A DNA stretch of 64,000 nt from Patagioenas fasciata (GCF_037038585.1 NC_092560.1:54782049-54846048), one strand, 5' to 3'; positions 11,562-23,885 are shown, numbered from the stretch's first letter. Made by a program: numbers and translations. Notes: generated by a model not told the origin, from the letters alone.

Positions 11562-12043
11562 ATCCTCAAGCCACTGAGAGCTTCTGTAAGCGGTGAGACA
11601 GCAGACACCTTAAACAAAGTCCATCCTCTGTGCTACCCACCCTCGGAAATCCCTAGAAATCTCTACAGAGCCACCAAAGGAGCAGCTTCGCTGCTGTTCT
11701 GAGCAGCCAGCCAGCTGAACACCAGGCTCTGGGACACAGCGGAGGGCAACAGGGAGGTCCCGAGGAGAAATGAGGGCAAAGGGGGGCCTGGAGGCACCCC
11801 AAGGACACCCAGGTGCGCAGGGCTAAGCTGGCCTGTGCCTGCCAATGGGACACCCTGCCCCTCCCTGCCCAAGTGCAGGGTCACAGTGGGGCCCGTTGTG
11901 ACCTCACTTGGTGACGCCCACTGCACCGCATGTGCTCAGCGCAGCTGCGGGCCCCAGCCCACACTGTCCGGCAGGACGGTGACAGGAGAGGGTGTGCGAG
12001 CACGGAGACGGCGACTGGCCCCCGAGCGCAGCCCACCTCTTTC
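11562..12043. other. 5' flank of gene 2, no element recognised
   Basis: This is GC-rich DNA between the old CR1 and the proximal upstream repeats of gene 2, and it is repeated upstream of genes 3, 4 and 5. It may contain the distal promoter. I see no TATA box in a sensible position relative to the start codon. Confidence 0.4.
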
Positions 12044-12111
12044 AGAGAACTGCAGAATCGGAGACTTCTTTTGGTTGGAAGCGACCCCTGAGGTCATCGA
12101 ATCCAACCATA
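12044..12111 (-). mobile_element. CR1 3'-terminal remnant just upstream of gene 2
   Basis: The sequence from GCAGAATCGGAGACTTC to GGTCATCGAATCCAACC matches, in reverse orientation, the last 60-70 bp typical of avian CR1 elements (pattern: AGAATC, GGTTGGAAG, GACC, GAGGTCATC, GTCCAACC). Only the 3' tip is present. Equivalent positions are 25790-25857, 39479-39546 and 62816-62883, so it was in place before the units duplicated. Confidence 0.7.
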
Positions 12112-12131
12112 TCCCAATTCTAGCTGCCCCC

Positions 12132-12281
12132 GGCAGACTCCCCTCTGCCCCCGGCAGACTCGTGGCGAGGACTCCTCGAGCGCAACCCACGTCCTTCCCC
12201 GCTGCCCCCGGCAGACTCGTGGCGAGGACTCCTCGAGCACAACCCCCGTCCTTCCCCACTGCCCCCGGCAGACTCGTGGCG
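12132..12281 (+). repeat. 57-bp minisatellite upstream of gene 2 (two full units)
   Basis: Full units are 12153-12209 and 12210-12266, followed by a partial unit. Each starts GGCAGACTCGTGGCG and contains the 13-bp palindrome CGAGGACTCCTCG. The array ends 55 bp before the ATG. Its unit length is a multiple of three and the gene's reading frame stays open through it, but no ATG lies in that frame upstream of 12336. Confidence 0.9.
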
Positions 12282-12332
12282 TTGCGCCAAAGCTTCCCCC
12301 TTCACCAGCCCAGCCTCTTTCCTCCAACCCGA

Positions 12333-12345
12333 AAGATGGCGGAGA
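12333..12345 (+). promoter_or_regulatory. YY1-like motif overlapping the gene 2 start codon
   Basis: AAAGATGGCGGAG agrees with the YY1 core AAGATGGCGGC except at the last base, and the ATG is the translation start. The context has a purine at -3 and G at +4, which is a good Kozak setting. YY1 motifs in this position and orientation are typical of TATA-less promoters with initiation close upstream. The motif is identical in the four copies whose 5' ends are visible (also 26022-26034, 39768-39780, 62582-62594). Confidence 0.45.
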
Positions 12346-15300
12346 AACTTCTCAGGATGGCCCTGAAGGAGGACAGGGCTCCTCAGGAGAGCAGCTCTCC
12401 AGTGGAGTCCCATGTGCTATGCCTGGCCCAGCAACTGGAGATGGGTGAGTGAGGGGCCCTGATTTTCTGGAAAGAGCGGGGGGCCAGTGAGAGTTCCCTG
12501 TTCAACGCCAGGATCACGTTTCCCTGCGCGCTGGCAGGGGCGTCCCACGGGTGGTGGGCGTGATGCTGCCTGAATGGCAGGGCTGCTCCGAGCTGGGAGC
12601 CAGCCCCAGCTCATCCTCTGCGGGCTGAAGCGAGTTCTTCACCCGCTGCACTGGGGGCTTCCCGCATCCTGCCTGGCTCCAGCATCGCAGCCCATCTGCC
12701 GGGCACCCTCCAGCACTGACACGCAGGGGAAGACTGTGCCAGGGCAAACGGCACAGGGCTGGATGGGGGGCAGAGCTCCTTCCTCTGCTCTTTCCTGCCT
12801 GCGCACCCTCCCTGTAGCCCTCCCTGCTCTCCTCCTTTCTTAGATGCCAGCTGGTTACCAGTGTACCACCTGGAACCAGAACATGTGGATGTCATCACGG
12901 CCTTTGTCAGCAGCCCGGAAAAGGTAACTGTGGCCATTTGGAAGGCGGCTGAGCTGGTGTCTGCTGACAGGGGCTCTGCTGCAGGGCTGCTGGAGGGCTC
13001 TGGCTGGGCAGAGCTGCTTCTGCCAGGTCTCCATCCGGCGCTGCACCCCCAGCGCTGCAGTGCCACTGGCCGTGTGTCCCCATCTCATGCTCCCTGTTTG
13101 TCTCTCTGTCCCCCGGCTGCCAGGACGAGGAACGGAAGCTGAAGTTCCTTAAAAGCGTGGCTATGCTCTTCAGAGCCGCAACGTACAACGGTTTGTCCCA
13201 GGGCCTAGATCTGTTCTGCCAGAGATACAAACTGGCAGAGAATATCAAGGTGAGGGGATAGGCGCTGGCTCCGGGGAAGGGGACAAGGCCCCCAGCACCA
13301 GCGCTTGTAAGGACAGCGTTGGGCGGGGCAAGGGGCTGATGGCACTGGGTGCTGGCAAGCTGCCAGCTCCAATCCTGGCTGTGCACTGCAGGTGCTGCTG
13401 GAAGAAGAGCCCAGGGACCAGCTGCACACAGCGGTGCGGCGGAGCGCCATGTTTGCCATGGCCGAGATGAGGTACCTGCCCATCCCTCCCGGGGACTCCT
13501 GCCCCAGAGCCCCGTGTCCACCTGCACGAGGCCTCCGGGCACTGCTCCCCGCACCAGTGTCCAACCGGCCTCTCTCTCTTTGCAGCTTCGTGGAGGCGGT
13601 GCTGGAGGGGAAAGAGATAGGCCTCCTCCGCACGTGCTTCTCCAGCATCTTCCTGCTTCCTCCAAAAGAAGAAATGCAGGACCTGAAACCTTTCCTGTAC
13701 TTCACAGTAAGTGCTGGGTGACAAAGCAGCCCACGAGTCCTGCCTTGGTGCTGGGAGTTCAGCTCAGTGTCCCGGGGGTGAGGGGGACAGCGGGAAACAC
13801 GGCCACAACTCGTTGTCTCCCTTGCAGACCATGAAAGGCATGGACACCATGCTAGTTGCAGTGGTGCTCAACTCTCCCACCTCCGGAGTCATCGAGACGA
13901 TGCAGAGTATCTTCCAGGTCTGGCATGTGCAAAGAGTGGGCTTGACAAGGGCTGTTCTTCACCCTGGGGGACAGGGTGCCCACTGCTGAGTGGACAGTCC
14001 CACCCCGTGCCATGCAGAGAGCGCACTGCAGGGTGGTGCCCACCTCCCTGGGGGAACCAGGGGCTGCCCACCAGGCTCTTCCACAGCACAGTGGCCACAC
14101 AGGGTGGCATCTGCCTTCCTGCCTGGCTAGAGGGCTGGCCGGGGGCATTTGTCCCAAGCCTGCCGTGGACCCCAGGGCACGAAACCACTAGAGGCTTTGC
14201 TCCAGATCAGAGGAAGCTTTAATGGACTGGGCGAGTCCCGCCCAGGACTTGAGCACTGGAGTGGTGGCTGCTCCCAGGGCTCACCAGCAGCTTCTCTCTC
14301 CCCAGATGCTCTTGACCTTCACCACCTCGGAGAGGGCATCTGTGCGGGAGAGGGCCGTGGGCAGGATGAGGGTGCTCAGCTTCCTGCTGGCCAACTACTC
14401 CTCACTAAAGGTAACGACCAGGCACACCCCGCTCTGCCAGGAGCCAGCTCTGCCCCAGTCCTGTTTCGGCTGGGGCTGCCCAAGGAGCCTGGAGGGAGCA
14501 CAGGCCTGGCAGCTTTCCCCGCATGGGGCTGTTCGGCAAGACGGGTTCCGCAGGGCCATGCAAACCTCTGACCCACCTGGATCCAGCCCTGGGCACACAC
14601 ATGGGTTCAGGGCTTTGGCCCCAGGTGCCCTCAAGCCCTCTGCTCTTCCTCATCCCTCGCCCAGGCCGATCCCAATGAGGACAGACACGCCTCCTGTGCA
14701 GGGATGCAAATGCCAATCATTGGACAGCTGCTGGGACATCTCCTGCTACTCCTCTCATTCAAGGAAGAAGAGACCAGCCGCTTGGCTTTGGACGCTCTTT
14801 GTCTCCTCTTCCAATTCAAGTATCAGCAACGCTGTAAGAGAAGCTGTGGTGGGACGGGTTCCCCTGCACACCAACATCACCCAGTAGCTCTGCTCGTCTT
14901 CCTGACGGGTTGCCACAGACAGTTGTGCTGCTTGCCGGAGGCACCACCTTGTCACCAGCACTGCCCTTCCTCTGCTCCTGACCCCCACGCTCTCTCCCAG
15001 GCTGTTGATGGTGCCATGTAGCTCAGCTGCTCCACAGGAGCATGGGAGGCAGCCCCACGCCGCATCTTCCCGTCTCTCCCAGCTAGCCTGTATCCCTGCC
15101 CCGCGGCACTCCGGCCAGGCGAGCTGTCCCCCACGTCACCATTATTCCAGGCATCGGGGACTGAACTGTGGGGCTGCATGCAGAGCTCTAGGACCTTGGA
15201 GTTTCCAGGGCCAGAACCACTCGCACACGTACACTGGAGGCGGATCAGCCTTTCCGTGGCACCGTTCTCCACCACCTCCTCCCCTGATGGCGGGTCATAA

Positions 15301-18300
15301 CCTCCCTCCTCGGCCATTCCAAGATCAAAGCTTTTTCCAGTATTGGGGAAGCTGCTGCATCTTGTCGACTCTTCTGTGTTTGCCCTGCTCTTTAGGGGCG
15401 ACACTGACAGAGGAGAATACACAGCTCCAAGGGGACTTGGAAGCCGAGACCACCTCCTTGCGCACTTCGCCCAGCGCCACTCACATTATCGAGGTAACGA
15501 GCTCCCCCCTTGCTGGCACTCTTGGCCGTGGCATCAGCAGGGGAATGGTGAGAGCGAAGGCGTCCACAATCAGCGGGCTGGCGTGGCCTCCCTGTCCCTG
15601 CTGAGAGGCTTCCTGCTGTCCCTGAGCAGGGACGATGCGAGGGCTGCGCTCCAGTGTCCCAGCAGCAGCCCCCGTCCTCCCGGCCACCAGCAAGCCCTGG
15701 CTGGCAGCAGGGTCCACACCTTGTGCCCATGACCCCAACCCTCCTCCCTCACCCTGGGCCCTCTCTTCTCATCCTCCCCAGCAGTCACTGCTGCCCCTGC
15801 TGCCAGCGTTGCTGCGGGCACTGCCGCCAGCACTGCCGGGTGCCTCTGCAGGGCTGCTGGCACTGCCCAGCTAAGCAGCAGCTTCAGGGCCCTCAGTGTG
15901 ACATGGCTGCGCTGCCTGCCTTCCTCCCTTAGTCCTTTGCGGAGTACCTCCAGCCTTCTGAGAGGTCAGACCTTGTCCGGGTGTTCATCGAGGCAACGAC
16001 CGACTCCAGCACCTTTGACAAGGAGGCGGCCAGAAGTGTGCTGGACATGGCCAAGGGAAACCCGGACTTGTGGCTGGTGGATGTAAGTGGCCTACAGCCT
16101 GTTGCTGGATTGCCCCGCCCTTCAGCCCTGTCAGACCTTGTTCCTCCCTCCATCCCTCTCTTCCTCCCAAACCCCGGTGTCTCGGGCACCTGAAGCCACC
16201 TCAAGGCGGCACAGAGGGATGGCAAGGGCAGCTGAGGAAATGGCCGCACTCCAGTGGCTGCGCCATCCTCACCTGTGTCCCCTCCAGGTGCCAAAGATCA
16301 CGAGCTGCATCCACAAAACCCTGGGATGCATCAAGACAGTCCCAGCCCGGCAGAGCGTGGAGTCCCTAATGGTCCCCATGGCTGACAAATGCCCTCAGGA
16401 GGTGGTGACAACACTGCTGCAGGTCGCTCCAGGAGGAGACAGGTACTGTCCCCAAACGCCACGAGGGCTTGTTCCCTGTGGGGAGAGGGGCCTGGAGACG
16501 CTCTGGCTGCCAGAGCCAAGGAATCCTGCAGAACACACACGAGGAGCAGGACCCTCCATCCCACCATGCGTTCCAGCCCAGGGGGTCAGCCAGGCCCACA
16601 GCAGGCAAAGCTGAACAAGCAAGCCTGAGCACACCCCATGCTCCTGCCCAGCCCACAGGGAGCACCAGCTCAGCCCTCTGCTGCTGCCCAGGGCATCCCA
16701 ACCATCCTGCAGGGCTGAGCGCGGCCACGCTGCTGTGGCCAAGGCTGCCCTGCTGACAGAGCGCTCTGGCTTGCAGCACTGCCCTGGCACTGTGGGAGGT
16801 GATGTTCTCCGTGCCCCAGACTGTGCGGAGCATTTTGAGGGAGCTGCTCAGCCAGCTCTGGGACCTGAAGAGCAGGCTCTTCTGCACACACCTGGAGGAC
16901 TACTGCCTCGTTCGCTTGGCTGTGAGTTACCGGAAAAAGCCCCCGCTGCCCTGTGCCTGGGCTGCGCTGGGAACCAGGAGCTGCACGCTGCCAGGAGCCC
17001 CAGCAGCTCTGCCGGTCGCTCACTGCCGCCCTGCCTTCAGATGCTGGCCAGCAGAGATCTGGGAGACAGGACGTTTGCTGCAACCTACCTAGACTTCAGG
17101 TTCCTGAAGGAAGAAAGGCCAGCCATGCTCTCCCTGGTGCTCAGGGGCATCATGACACTGTCAGAGACAGTCGAGATGGTGAGTAAGGGCGTCGCCAAGG
17201 GGAACCGTGTTGGCAGCCGAGGGTCGGGGCAGGGGGTGAGGGCTTGGCCTTGGCTGGCAGTCAGGCAACGGGGTGACTGCTCCAAAGGCCCTCCCTTCCA
17301 TGGTGGGGCCTGCTGGCTGCCTGGGGCGCTTTCCAGGCATGGACCTGGTCCCAAAAGGGAAACACTTTTCTTCACACAGGCAAGAAAAATGAAGATCATC
17401 CTGCCAGACCTCATGAGGGTTCTGCTGTTTGGCTATAAGGCTGCCACCACGAAGGCTCTGCTGGTCTTCAGAACCGTCATGGCTCAGCTGGAGAGGAAGG
17501 AGGCCAGCCACGTCGCTGTGCAGATGGCAGAATTCCTCCTGCCCCTCTTGGATGACGTAAGGCTGATGTGGAAGCCCGAGCCCCACGGGTGGGCCCTGGG
17601 CTCTTGTGGGATGGCTTCCGTGTTCTGCAGCCCAGCACAGCTCCTCCCCAAGAGCTGCTCCCGCAGCTCTTCCCACCATGGCTGCCGAAGCTGGTGGGGG
17701 ATGCTGGGTGGCTGGGAGGGCACTTGGAGGAACAGGCACTCCCAGAACAAGTCTCTTGAGTGGCCTTTCACGGACCCAGGGCAGCAGATCTGGCCCACAT
17801 CTCCAGCGTGCAGAATGCCGCCCTGGAGCATCTCCCCTCACATCAGCCATGCTGGGGCTTCTGCTCACCATGGGCAGAGAGCTGCTGGTGCTCCAGCTCT
17901 ACTGTGCTTCTCCCTCCCAGGAGCTGAGCCAGCTGAGAGAGAGCTCCATCAGCCTCTTCAGAGACCTGATGAAGATGGCGGTGGGGAACGACAAGAGGGA
18001 GATGAAGAACGTGGTGCGACTCGGCCTGCTCCCTCTCTTCTTCCGGATGAGTGACCAAACGCAGAGCGTGGCCAAGGTACAGGTTTCAAAGCTCAGCACT
18101 GATGCGGGGAAGAGAGCCCTGGACGTTTGGGCCAGGGCATGTCCCAGCTCCCTAAGGGCAGAATCAGCCCAGGACCAAAGTCCAGAGGAGGGAGACACAA
18201 GGTCTCCTGCTCCAGACCGTGGTGCCATCTCCCAGCTTCTGCTGTTCCGCAGGCTGCTGGGGAAGCCCTTCTTGCTGCCGCAGAGCTCCTCAAGTGGAAA

Positions 18301-19376
18301 CCGCTCAAGCACCTAGTGCGGACACAGCAGACATGGCAGATTGGAGAGAGCTTGGTGAGGACAACCCCCAAGGCTCAGGGCCCAGGCGGGACGAGGGCCA
18401 CCCTACACGTCTGGGCTGTAGGCTCTGCACATGTGCCTCGCCTGCCCTGCTGCAGCCTGGACCTGCACCCTTGTGCCCTGTCCTCAAGAGCAGAGCCCCC
18501 AGGAGCTCTTGTCTCTGCCCCGCTGCCCTCCCCATACCCAGCGGGAGGGAGAGCTCTCAGCAACCCTGGGCACCTTGACCTGTGTCTCTCTTTCAGCCTC
18601 AGCCCCACAGGGCTCCTGGCTGGGACATAGGAATGGCCGGGGCGGGAAGGGGAATGGCTGGGTCTGGGAGCAGGGACTGGTCCAGCCAACTGGGAATGGA
18701 CAGTGACGTGCCCATCCCCTTGTGCTCTCTCCAGCTGAAGCAGGACAGCAGCAGAGCTCAAGAATTCTTGATTCAGAGCCTGTCGTACCTGAAGGATGCT
18801 CAGGCCAGCTTGCGAGAGGCGGCCGTGAGGTTCATCGGTGGGTCACAGCCCCATGGGTCCCTCTCTTGGCAGCCTGGCCCCAGTCCTCGCCGCTGCCCTG
18901 GCAGCAAGGAGCAGCCCTGTGGCTGCCAGAGCCCCAGCTGCCCCGTGCAGGGCGTTGGCTTCCCTCTCCCAGTCCTGCCCATGCAGGTGGCCATGGTTCC
19001 CGCCTTGCTCAGTCCCACCAGCTTGGCCCCTGCTCTTCCCTGGGGCCAGCCCTGATGAGGGGAGGGAGCAGGGGCTGACGGAACTCTGTGCCCAGGGCTC
19101 GCTGCACGGCACCTGACGAATCCAAGCCAGAGGAAGCTGGCGGAGATCTGCAGCGGTGAGTAGGGAGCATGGTCGAGAGGGAATGCCTGGGGGTCTCTGC
19201 AGACGTGGGAGGTCATCTCAACTCTGCTTCTTTCCCTTGCAGCCCTTCAGACCTTGGCAGAAGACAGCGAGCCCTCCATCCGCTCCCTGGTAGTGCAGAC
19301 TGTCATCATCATCCTGAGCTCTCCGAGGGAGCAGCCAAGGCCGCGATGGACCCTGCGAGCCCTGTGCTGCCGCTGA
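12336..19376 (+). CDS. MROH family protein, gene copy 2 (complete, 19 exons, 765 aa)
   Basis: Exons: 12336-12444, 12844-12923, 13124-13249, 13392-13471, 13586-13706, 13828-13917, 14306-14410, 14665-14833, 15396-15493, 15933-16082, 16288-16442, 16777-16921, 17041-17178, 17380-17556, 17921-18076, 18253-18354, 18735-18837, 19096-19155, 19243-19376. All junctions are GT-AG and all phases agree, giving 765 residues with no internal stop. The start is the only in-frame ATG after a long open stretch and has a good Kozak context. The protein is helical HEAT-like repeats throughout: residues 64-172 include FLKSVAMLFRAA and AVRRSAMFAMAE, 203-237 FTTSERASVRERAVGRMR, 523-581 LPDLMRVLLFG, and 668-765 form the conserved MROH C terminus. 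No catalytic motif, signal peptide or membrane helix is seen. The nearest MROH subtype is uncertain. Function in birds is not established; a scaffold-like role is only inference from the fold. Confidence 0.88.
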
Positions 19377-19426
19377 TGCTGAGGCGTGCGGAGGAGCAGC
19401 TCTTCTCAGGAGAGTGGCCGGATTTT

Positions 19427-19432
19427 AATAAA
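19427..19432 (+). promoter_or_regulatory. Polyadenylation signal AATAAA, gene 2
   Basis: This AATAAA lies 51 bp after the stop, as in the other copies. Confidence 0.6.
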
Positions 19433-21260
19433 GCGCCCTTCGTGAAGCTGGGTTTGACATCTGCCTTTTCCGCGGACCCCAGAACGCCTCTGAGTGCACT
19501 GGCACTTTTGAGAGCACAACCCAGAATCACAGGCAAGGGTGATGGAGCAGACAGAAGCACTGGCAATGAGCCTGTCCAAGGCAGCGGAGATGAAGCTCAC
19601 TGGGCCCACGGGGTTTGTTCCTCGAGTCACACCTGGAAATAGCAGGCTTCTCTCAGGTGTCCACGTCTGAGCTGGCCTCACGGACTCCTTATGCACCCAG
19701 GGATGCTCAGAGACAGAGTCTGCCCCTTTTACACACAGAGGCAGGAGTCACAGTGTCTCTCTCACCTGCTGTTGCCACTCCCAGCCCTGCAGTGTGTCAC
19801 CCTGCCCGCACTCATCTCCGATGTCCCACGTCACGAGGAATGAACACGGGGACCGCAGTCCAAGGAAGCACAACCCCGTACTGCGTTCAGGTGGTTTCCC
19901 CCTAACGTGAAGTGACCTCGAGACACCGTCTGTCCCACAGGCCTTCAGGGAACCCCAAGGAACAGCTGATGACATTTGTGGTCTCTCGGGTTCGGCTCAT
20001 CCCACCTCCCGTACATGATGTGCAGGCTTGCATCTCATCTGTGCCATGCAAACATGGCCTGCTCGTGCTCATGCTCATGCTCATTCACCATCCTTCCTCA
20101 GAGGGACAAAGGGCCTCTCCAAGCTGCGCTGAGAGGCCGGGGCTGGAAACGGTGGTTGTGCGGGGCCAGCCCAGGATGATTGTCCTGGGGCAGCTTCCGC
20201 AGAGTGTCCAGTGCTCACGGGCACAGCCCAGACCCTGCTCGGCTGGTCCGTCAGGTGTCTGGCAGGAGGCCGGGCTGTGAGAGGACACTGCTGCGTGCCC
20301 TCATGCTTCACACTCGCAGTGTTTAGCTCTGTACTGGTGCGTACTCGTGTTTTGACCTGCTGGTCACTTTCTTGGCGTGTGCTGGAGAGGAACCTTGGAA
20401 GAAGACCTAAACCTTCCGGCATTATCCTCAGGAGATCACCTTTCTTCATGGAAGGCTGTTCTGAGGCCAGCTCTGTCACTGAAGTGTCCACTGTATGTCC
20501 CTGCCTGCGGTCACAGCACTGCCACGCAGCAGGACAGTGACCAACCTGCCAGAGCACTTAGGCCTTGCACCAGCACAACGGATGAGAAGGAGAGTGTGGG
20601 AGCGGAAAGAGAACAGCTCTGGAAGACCAAGCGCTGCTGCTCCCTGTCAGTGCTGATGTGCTGGGATTGTTCCCCTTCACCCAATTATCCAGGTGAAACT
20701 TCAGCCTCCTTTACTATAATAAAAAGTGAGCTTCCGATGAAATTTAATGAGATTTCATTTATTAACTACTTGTTAACCTATGAACTAAGAGTACGCTCTT
20801 CTGCTTTGCAGTAACGGTATTTTTAAAAGGCATTCTTTCCCAGCCAATTTGAGCTCTGACTGAAGGACAGGGATGTAAATGTTGGCCTTCGCAGCCACGA
20901 TAACCATTGGGCTTTCCTTGTTCTCTCTTGTGTCTCTGTATCAATTGAAAATAGCACAAAATAATCTTCTCATTCCTTACTATTAGGCAAGCTTTGTTGC
21001 ATGGGGAAGATTTGTTTATTTGTCAGTCTGGTGCAAGGCTGATAATGAAGTGCAGAGTTTGTTGGGTGTTTTTTAAAAAACAATCCCTGAGGTCCTGAGT
21101 AAATATCCAGCTGAGCTGACATTGATACTGTAAATTGGCTAATTGAAGAAAGAAACTTCTAAAACCAAAAAAAGATGCAAGGATGATGCCAAAGCTAATC
21201 TGGATTTCATATGTACAGGGGAGGGTGAGGGCAGCAAGATGAGCTGACGTTGTTTCCTTA
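19433..21260. other. Intergenic spacer 2, proximal part: no gene recognised
   Basis: It is collinear with 4493-6320 with a few substitutions and shows no gene that I can support. Confidence 0.5.
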
Positions 21261-21420
21261 CAGTAAAAGAATAGACAGGGTGAACGAGGGCCTGCTGCTG
21301 CGCTTTCTAAGATTAGAAGCAGACAGGACTGAGGTACTTTATGGCTCCTTTGCCTCCGTCTTCAGCACAAAGGTCTCCTGGGACACTGTTCCTGAAGGCA
21401 GGAGTCTGGAGACCACCTAG
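21260..21420 (+). mobile_element. Short CR1-like ORF2 fragment, spacer 2
   Basis: This is the counterpart of the fragment at 6320-6480, with the same EVLYGSFAS-like translation. Confidence 0.4.
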
Positions 21421-21821
21421 GAGTGGATGGGGCTCAGTTCAGGGGTTACCTGATCAAAATCAGACACCTTTACAGAATAGGAGATGGGTCATTTGACCGG
21501 CTCCCTGAACACAAGTATCACTGTGCTGTGGCACCTGAGATTGCCAGGAACACCCACCTCTTGGTTCGGAGGAGTGTGATTGCTCTTGAGGTGTCCTGGA
21601 CTGTCTCCTCACTCAGCTGGGGCTTCAAGCACCCCCTTTTCTGACATATTGTGTCTGCATCAGGGGATGCTCCAGATCCATAAGAATTGAAGGCTGCTGA
21701 TATCACCTCTTCTGGAAAGGGGCAGAAGGGAGAGGGGGGAAGGAAACAGAAGAAATGCTGCTTTATTGCTATTTATTACTGAAATGCTCTCTGTTTGGCT
21801 CTTCCTGAAATCTCTCTAATC

Positions 21822-22284
21822 ATTCACTGGGGAGAGTTACTGGCTGTGTGCTGTGAACAAGCCAGGGCTTGATGCGGCTGTGCTACACGGAAGGATTTCC
21901 CTGAGACACCAGAGACAAAAGGAAAGTAAACAGAAGCTGCTCTGCCCTCGACCCAGGCTGCAGGAGGGGCGTTGCCGCTGCGCATGAACAGTCTGTGAAC
22001 AGTGCCCTGCAGCCAATCACCATAGTGGGGGGGGATGAGTGACTGTGAGTGTAACCAATTGTAGCCTGCACTTGCCGCATGGCCTTTTGGTATAGAGTAT
22101 ATAAGGCTTGGAAAAACGTGGTCTCGGGGACATTGGTATTCAGTGTTGTTTAAGAGTTCATTAAAGAGTACGGATGGTAAATTCACATTGAATTAGACTC
22201 CTTACTCTCGCCCGGCACGCCCGTTCGATCAAAGAGCTTATGCCGGCGTCTGGATTCGTCGAATTTACTACCAGTACAATTCAC
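21822..22284 (+). mobile_element. Solo LTR with ATTCAC target-site duplication, spacer 2
   Basis: The LTR is 21828-22278, at the same site and with the same flanking hexamers as in spacer 1, so it descends from the same insertion. It has the same length of 451 bp and differs from the spacer 1 copy at only a few positions. Confidence 0.85.
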
Positions 22285-23760
22285 ACCAGGCTTGAAGCCT
22301 TTAGGAAAATGCTGCAGAGAGCCTTGGCTTGTAAGGGCGTGTTGGATGTTAATGAGCCGTCTGCTGCCACGTTCCCAAACTGCAGATCCTGAAACAATGA
22401 ACAAACCTCCAGCAAAGTAAAAGGCAGAAGCGAACTCAAATTTCTGAAGGTGCTTGGGATCCCACAAAGCGGGGATCACTGACACAGCTCTGGAGGAAAC
22501 AACCAGTCCGTGTCCCTGGAGGCTGGTGAAGCAAAAGCCTGCAGACACTGGTCACAGGTGGTAAAGGTGATGTGGAGGTGGTTCTGATGCCATGTCAGCC
22601 CTTCATGTGTGTTTATCATCAGAATGGCCGAGCTCTGACCCCCAGGGCCTGGCAAAGGAGACCTTTTCTCTCAAATGTTTCTCAAGGCTCTGCCTGTGGT
22701 CGCTGCGTGGGTATTTGTGTTTGCGATTGGGTTCGGTGCCAAGTGCTGTGGTTTTCTGAGGATTTGGCAATGCCTGTGAGGTCCCCAAAGCCCATCCAGC
22801 TTCTTTCATAGGCCTGGCAGTGGTCCTCAATCACCTAAGCTGTCCCAGTGCCAAACTTGTTTGAATCCTCAATTTGGATCCGTGCCCCAGCACTGAAATG
22901 CACACCCCAAAATAAAAAAGAGAAGACAATCTATTCCACATTAGCATGACCAGCCCATGCTCCTCAGGTGTTCTTCTTGCCTCTAACACACTTACTGCTA
23001 CGCATAGACCACTCTCTTCCTGCACTCCCATGTCTCTCACTGACCTTTCACTCTTGTCTTCCAGTAACGGGCCAACACTCCAGGAGGTTCATGCTTCCTC
23101 CAGGCTCACGGATGTTTCCTGAGATCCATCCCAGCGTGGGGAGTGTAAGAGAGGAGCAGAGCAGGGTCACTTCATTGGGCATGACTGAGCACAGCCGCCT
23201 CCAGCAGCAGCCATTTTGCATCTCCCAGGTACAGCCATGCCCACAAAATGAAAATATCACTGCCATCTATGATTAGCCCAAGAGAGGCCTTTCTTCCTTC
23301 CGTATTCCCAAGAAAATCTTCCTCTTATTCCTCCTCTACTTGCGGACATCAACTGCTTTCCATTTCTGGGCTCAGACATTCACTAAATGGAAGGATTCAC
23401 TAAAGCCATCAGCCATCCCATTACTTCTCCCTGACACGCCCCAACCCTCTCCCTGAGTGCTTCTCTTTTTATGACCATCTGTGCAGCAAGAGTAGTCACA
23501 GGAAAGCACCAAATACATAAAAACTGGTGCCGAGCAAAGTGCTGTACAGACCTGATGAGTCGCCTCTGTGGCTGTGTCCTTCCTGGAAGGTGTCTGTCCC
23601 GAGAAGGGGATCCAGCTTCTGCCAGGAGAGGCGCATGAGAGTGTCCATGCGCCTGGGCAGGAAAAGGGTGGCTTTTGCCAGACTACCCTTCATCTGAACC
23701 ACTTAGATATCTACTTCTGGATGGAGACAGGGCAGCAGGGGTTTTTTAGTTTATTGGTGG
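22285..23760. other. Intergenic spacer 2, middle part: no gene recognised
   Basis: It is collinear with 7345-8820, including the unassigned antisense open stretch at 22285-22548. Nothing else is recognisable. Confidence 0.5.
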
Positions 23761-23885
23761 GTTTGGTTTTTTGTTTTGGTTTTTGTTTGTTTGTTTGTTT
23801 GTTTGTTTTGGTTTTTTGTGCATGTGTGGGGGTTCTGGTTTTGTTTTGTTTTCTTTTGTATTGTTTTGTTTCATTTTGTTTTTGT
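23761..23885. repeat. T-rich low-complexity tract, spacer 2
   Basis: The GTTT/TTTTG tract is slightly shorter than in spacer 1 and lacks part of the GT run. Confidence 0.85.

Noticed and set aside
12132-12281. Short direct repeats that could be mistaken for a CRISPR-like array
   Set aside because: The units are contiguous 57-bp minisatellite repeats with no unique spacers, in a bird genome.
11835-12452. A 205-codon open frame that would extend the MROH N terminus through the minisatellite with 19-residue repeats
   Set aside because: It opens at a GTG and contains no ATG before 12336, which has the better Kozak context. An extension would need an unseen upstream exon, so the frame is probably open by chance.
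13205-13665. Long antisense open frames over the MROH exons, for example 252 codons at 12907-13665 on the minus strand
   Set aside because: They mirror GC-rich coding sequence and have no splice or start context of their own; they are shadows of the sense gene.
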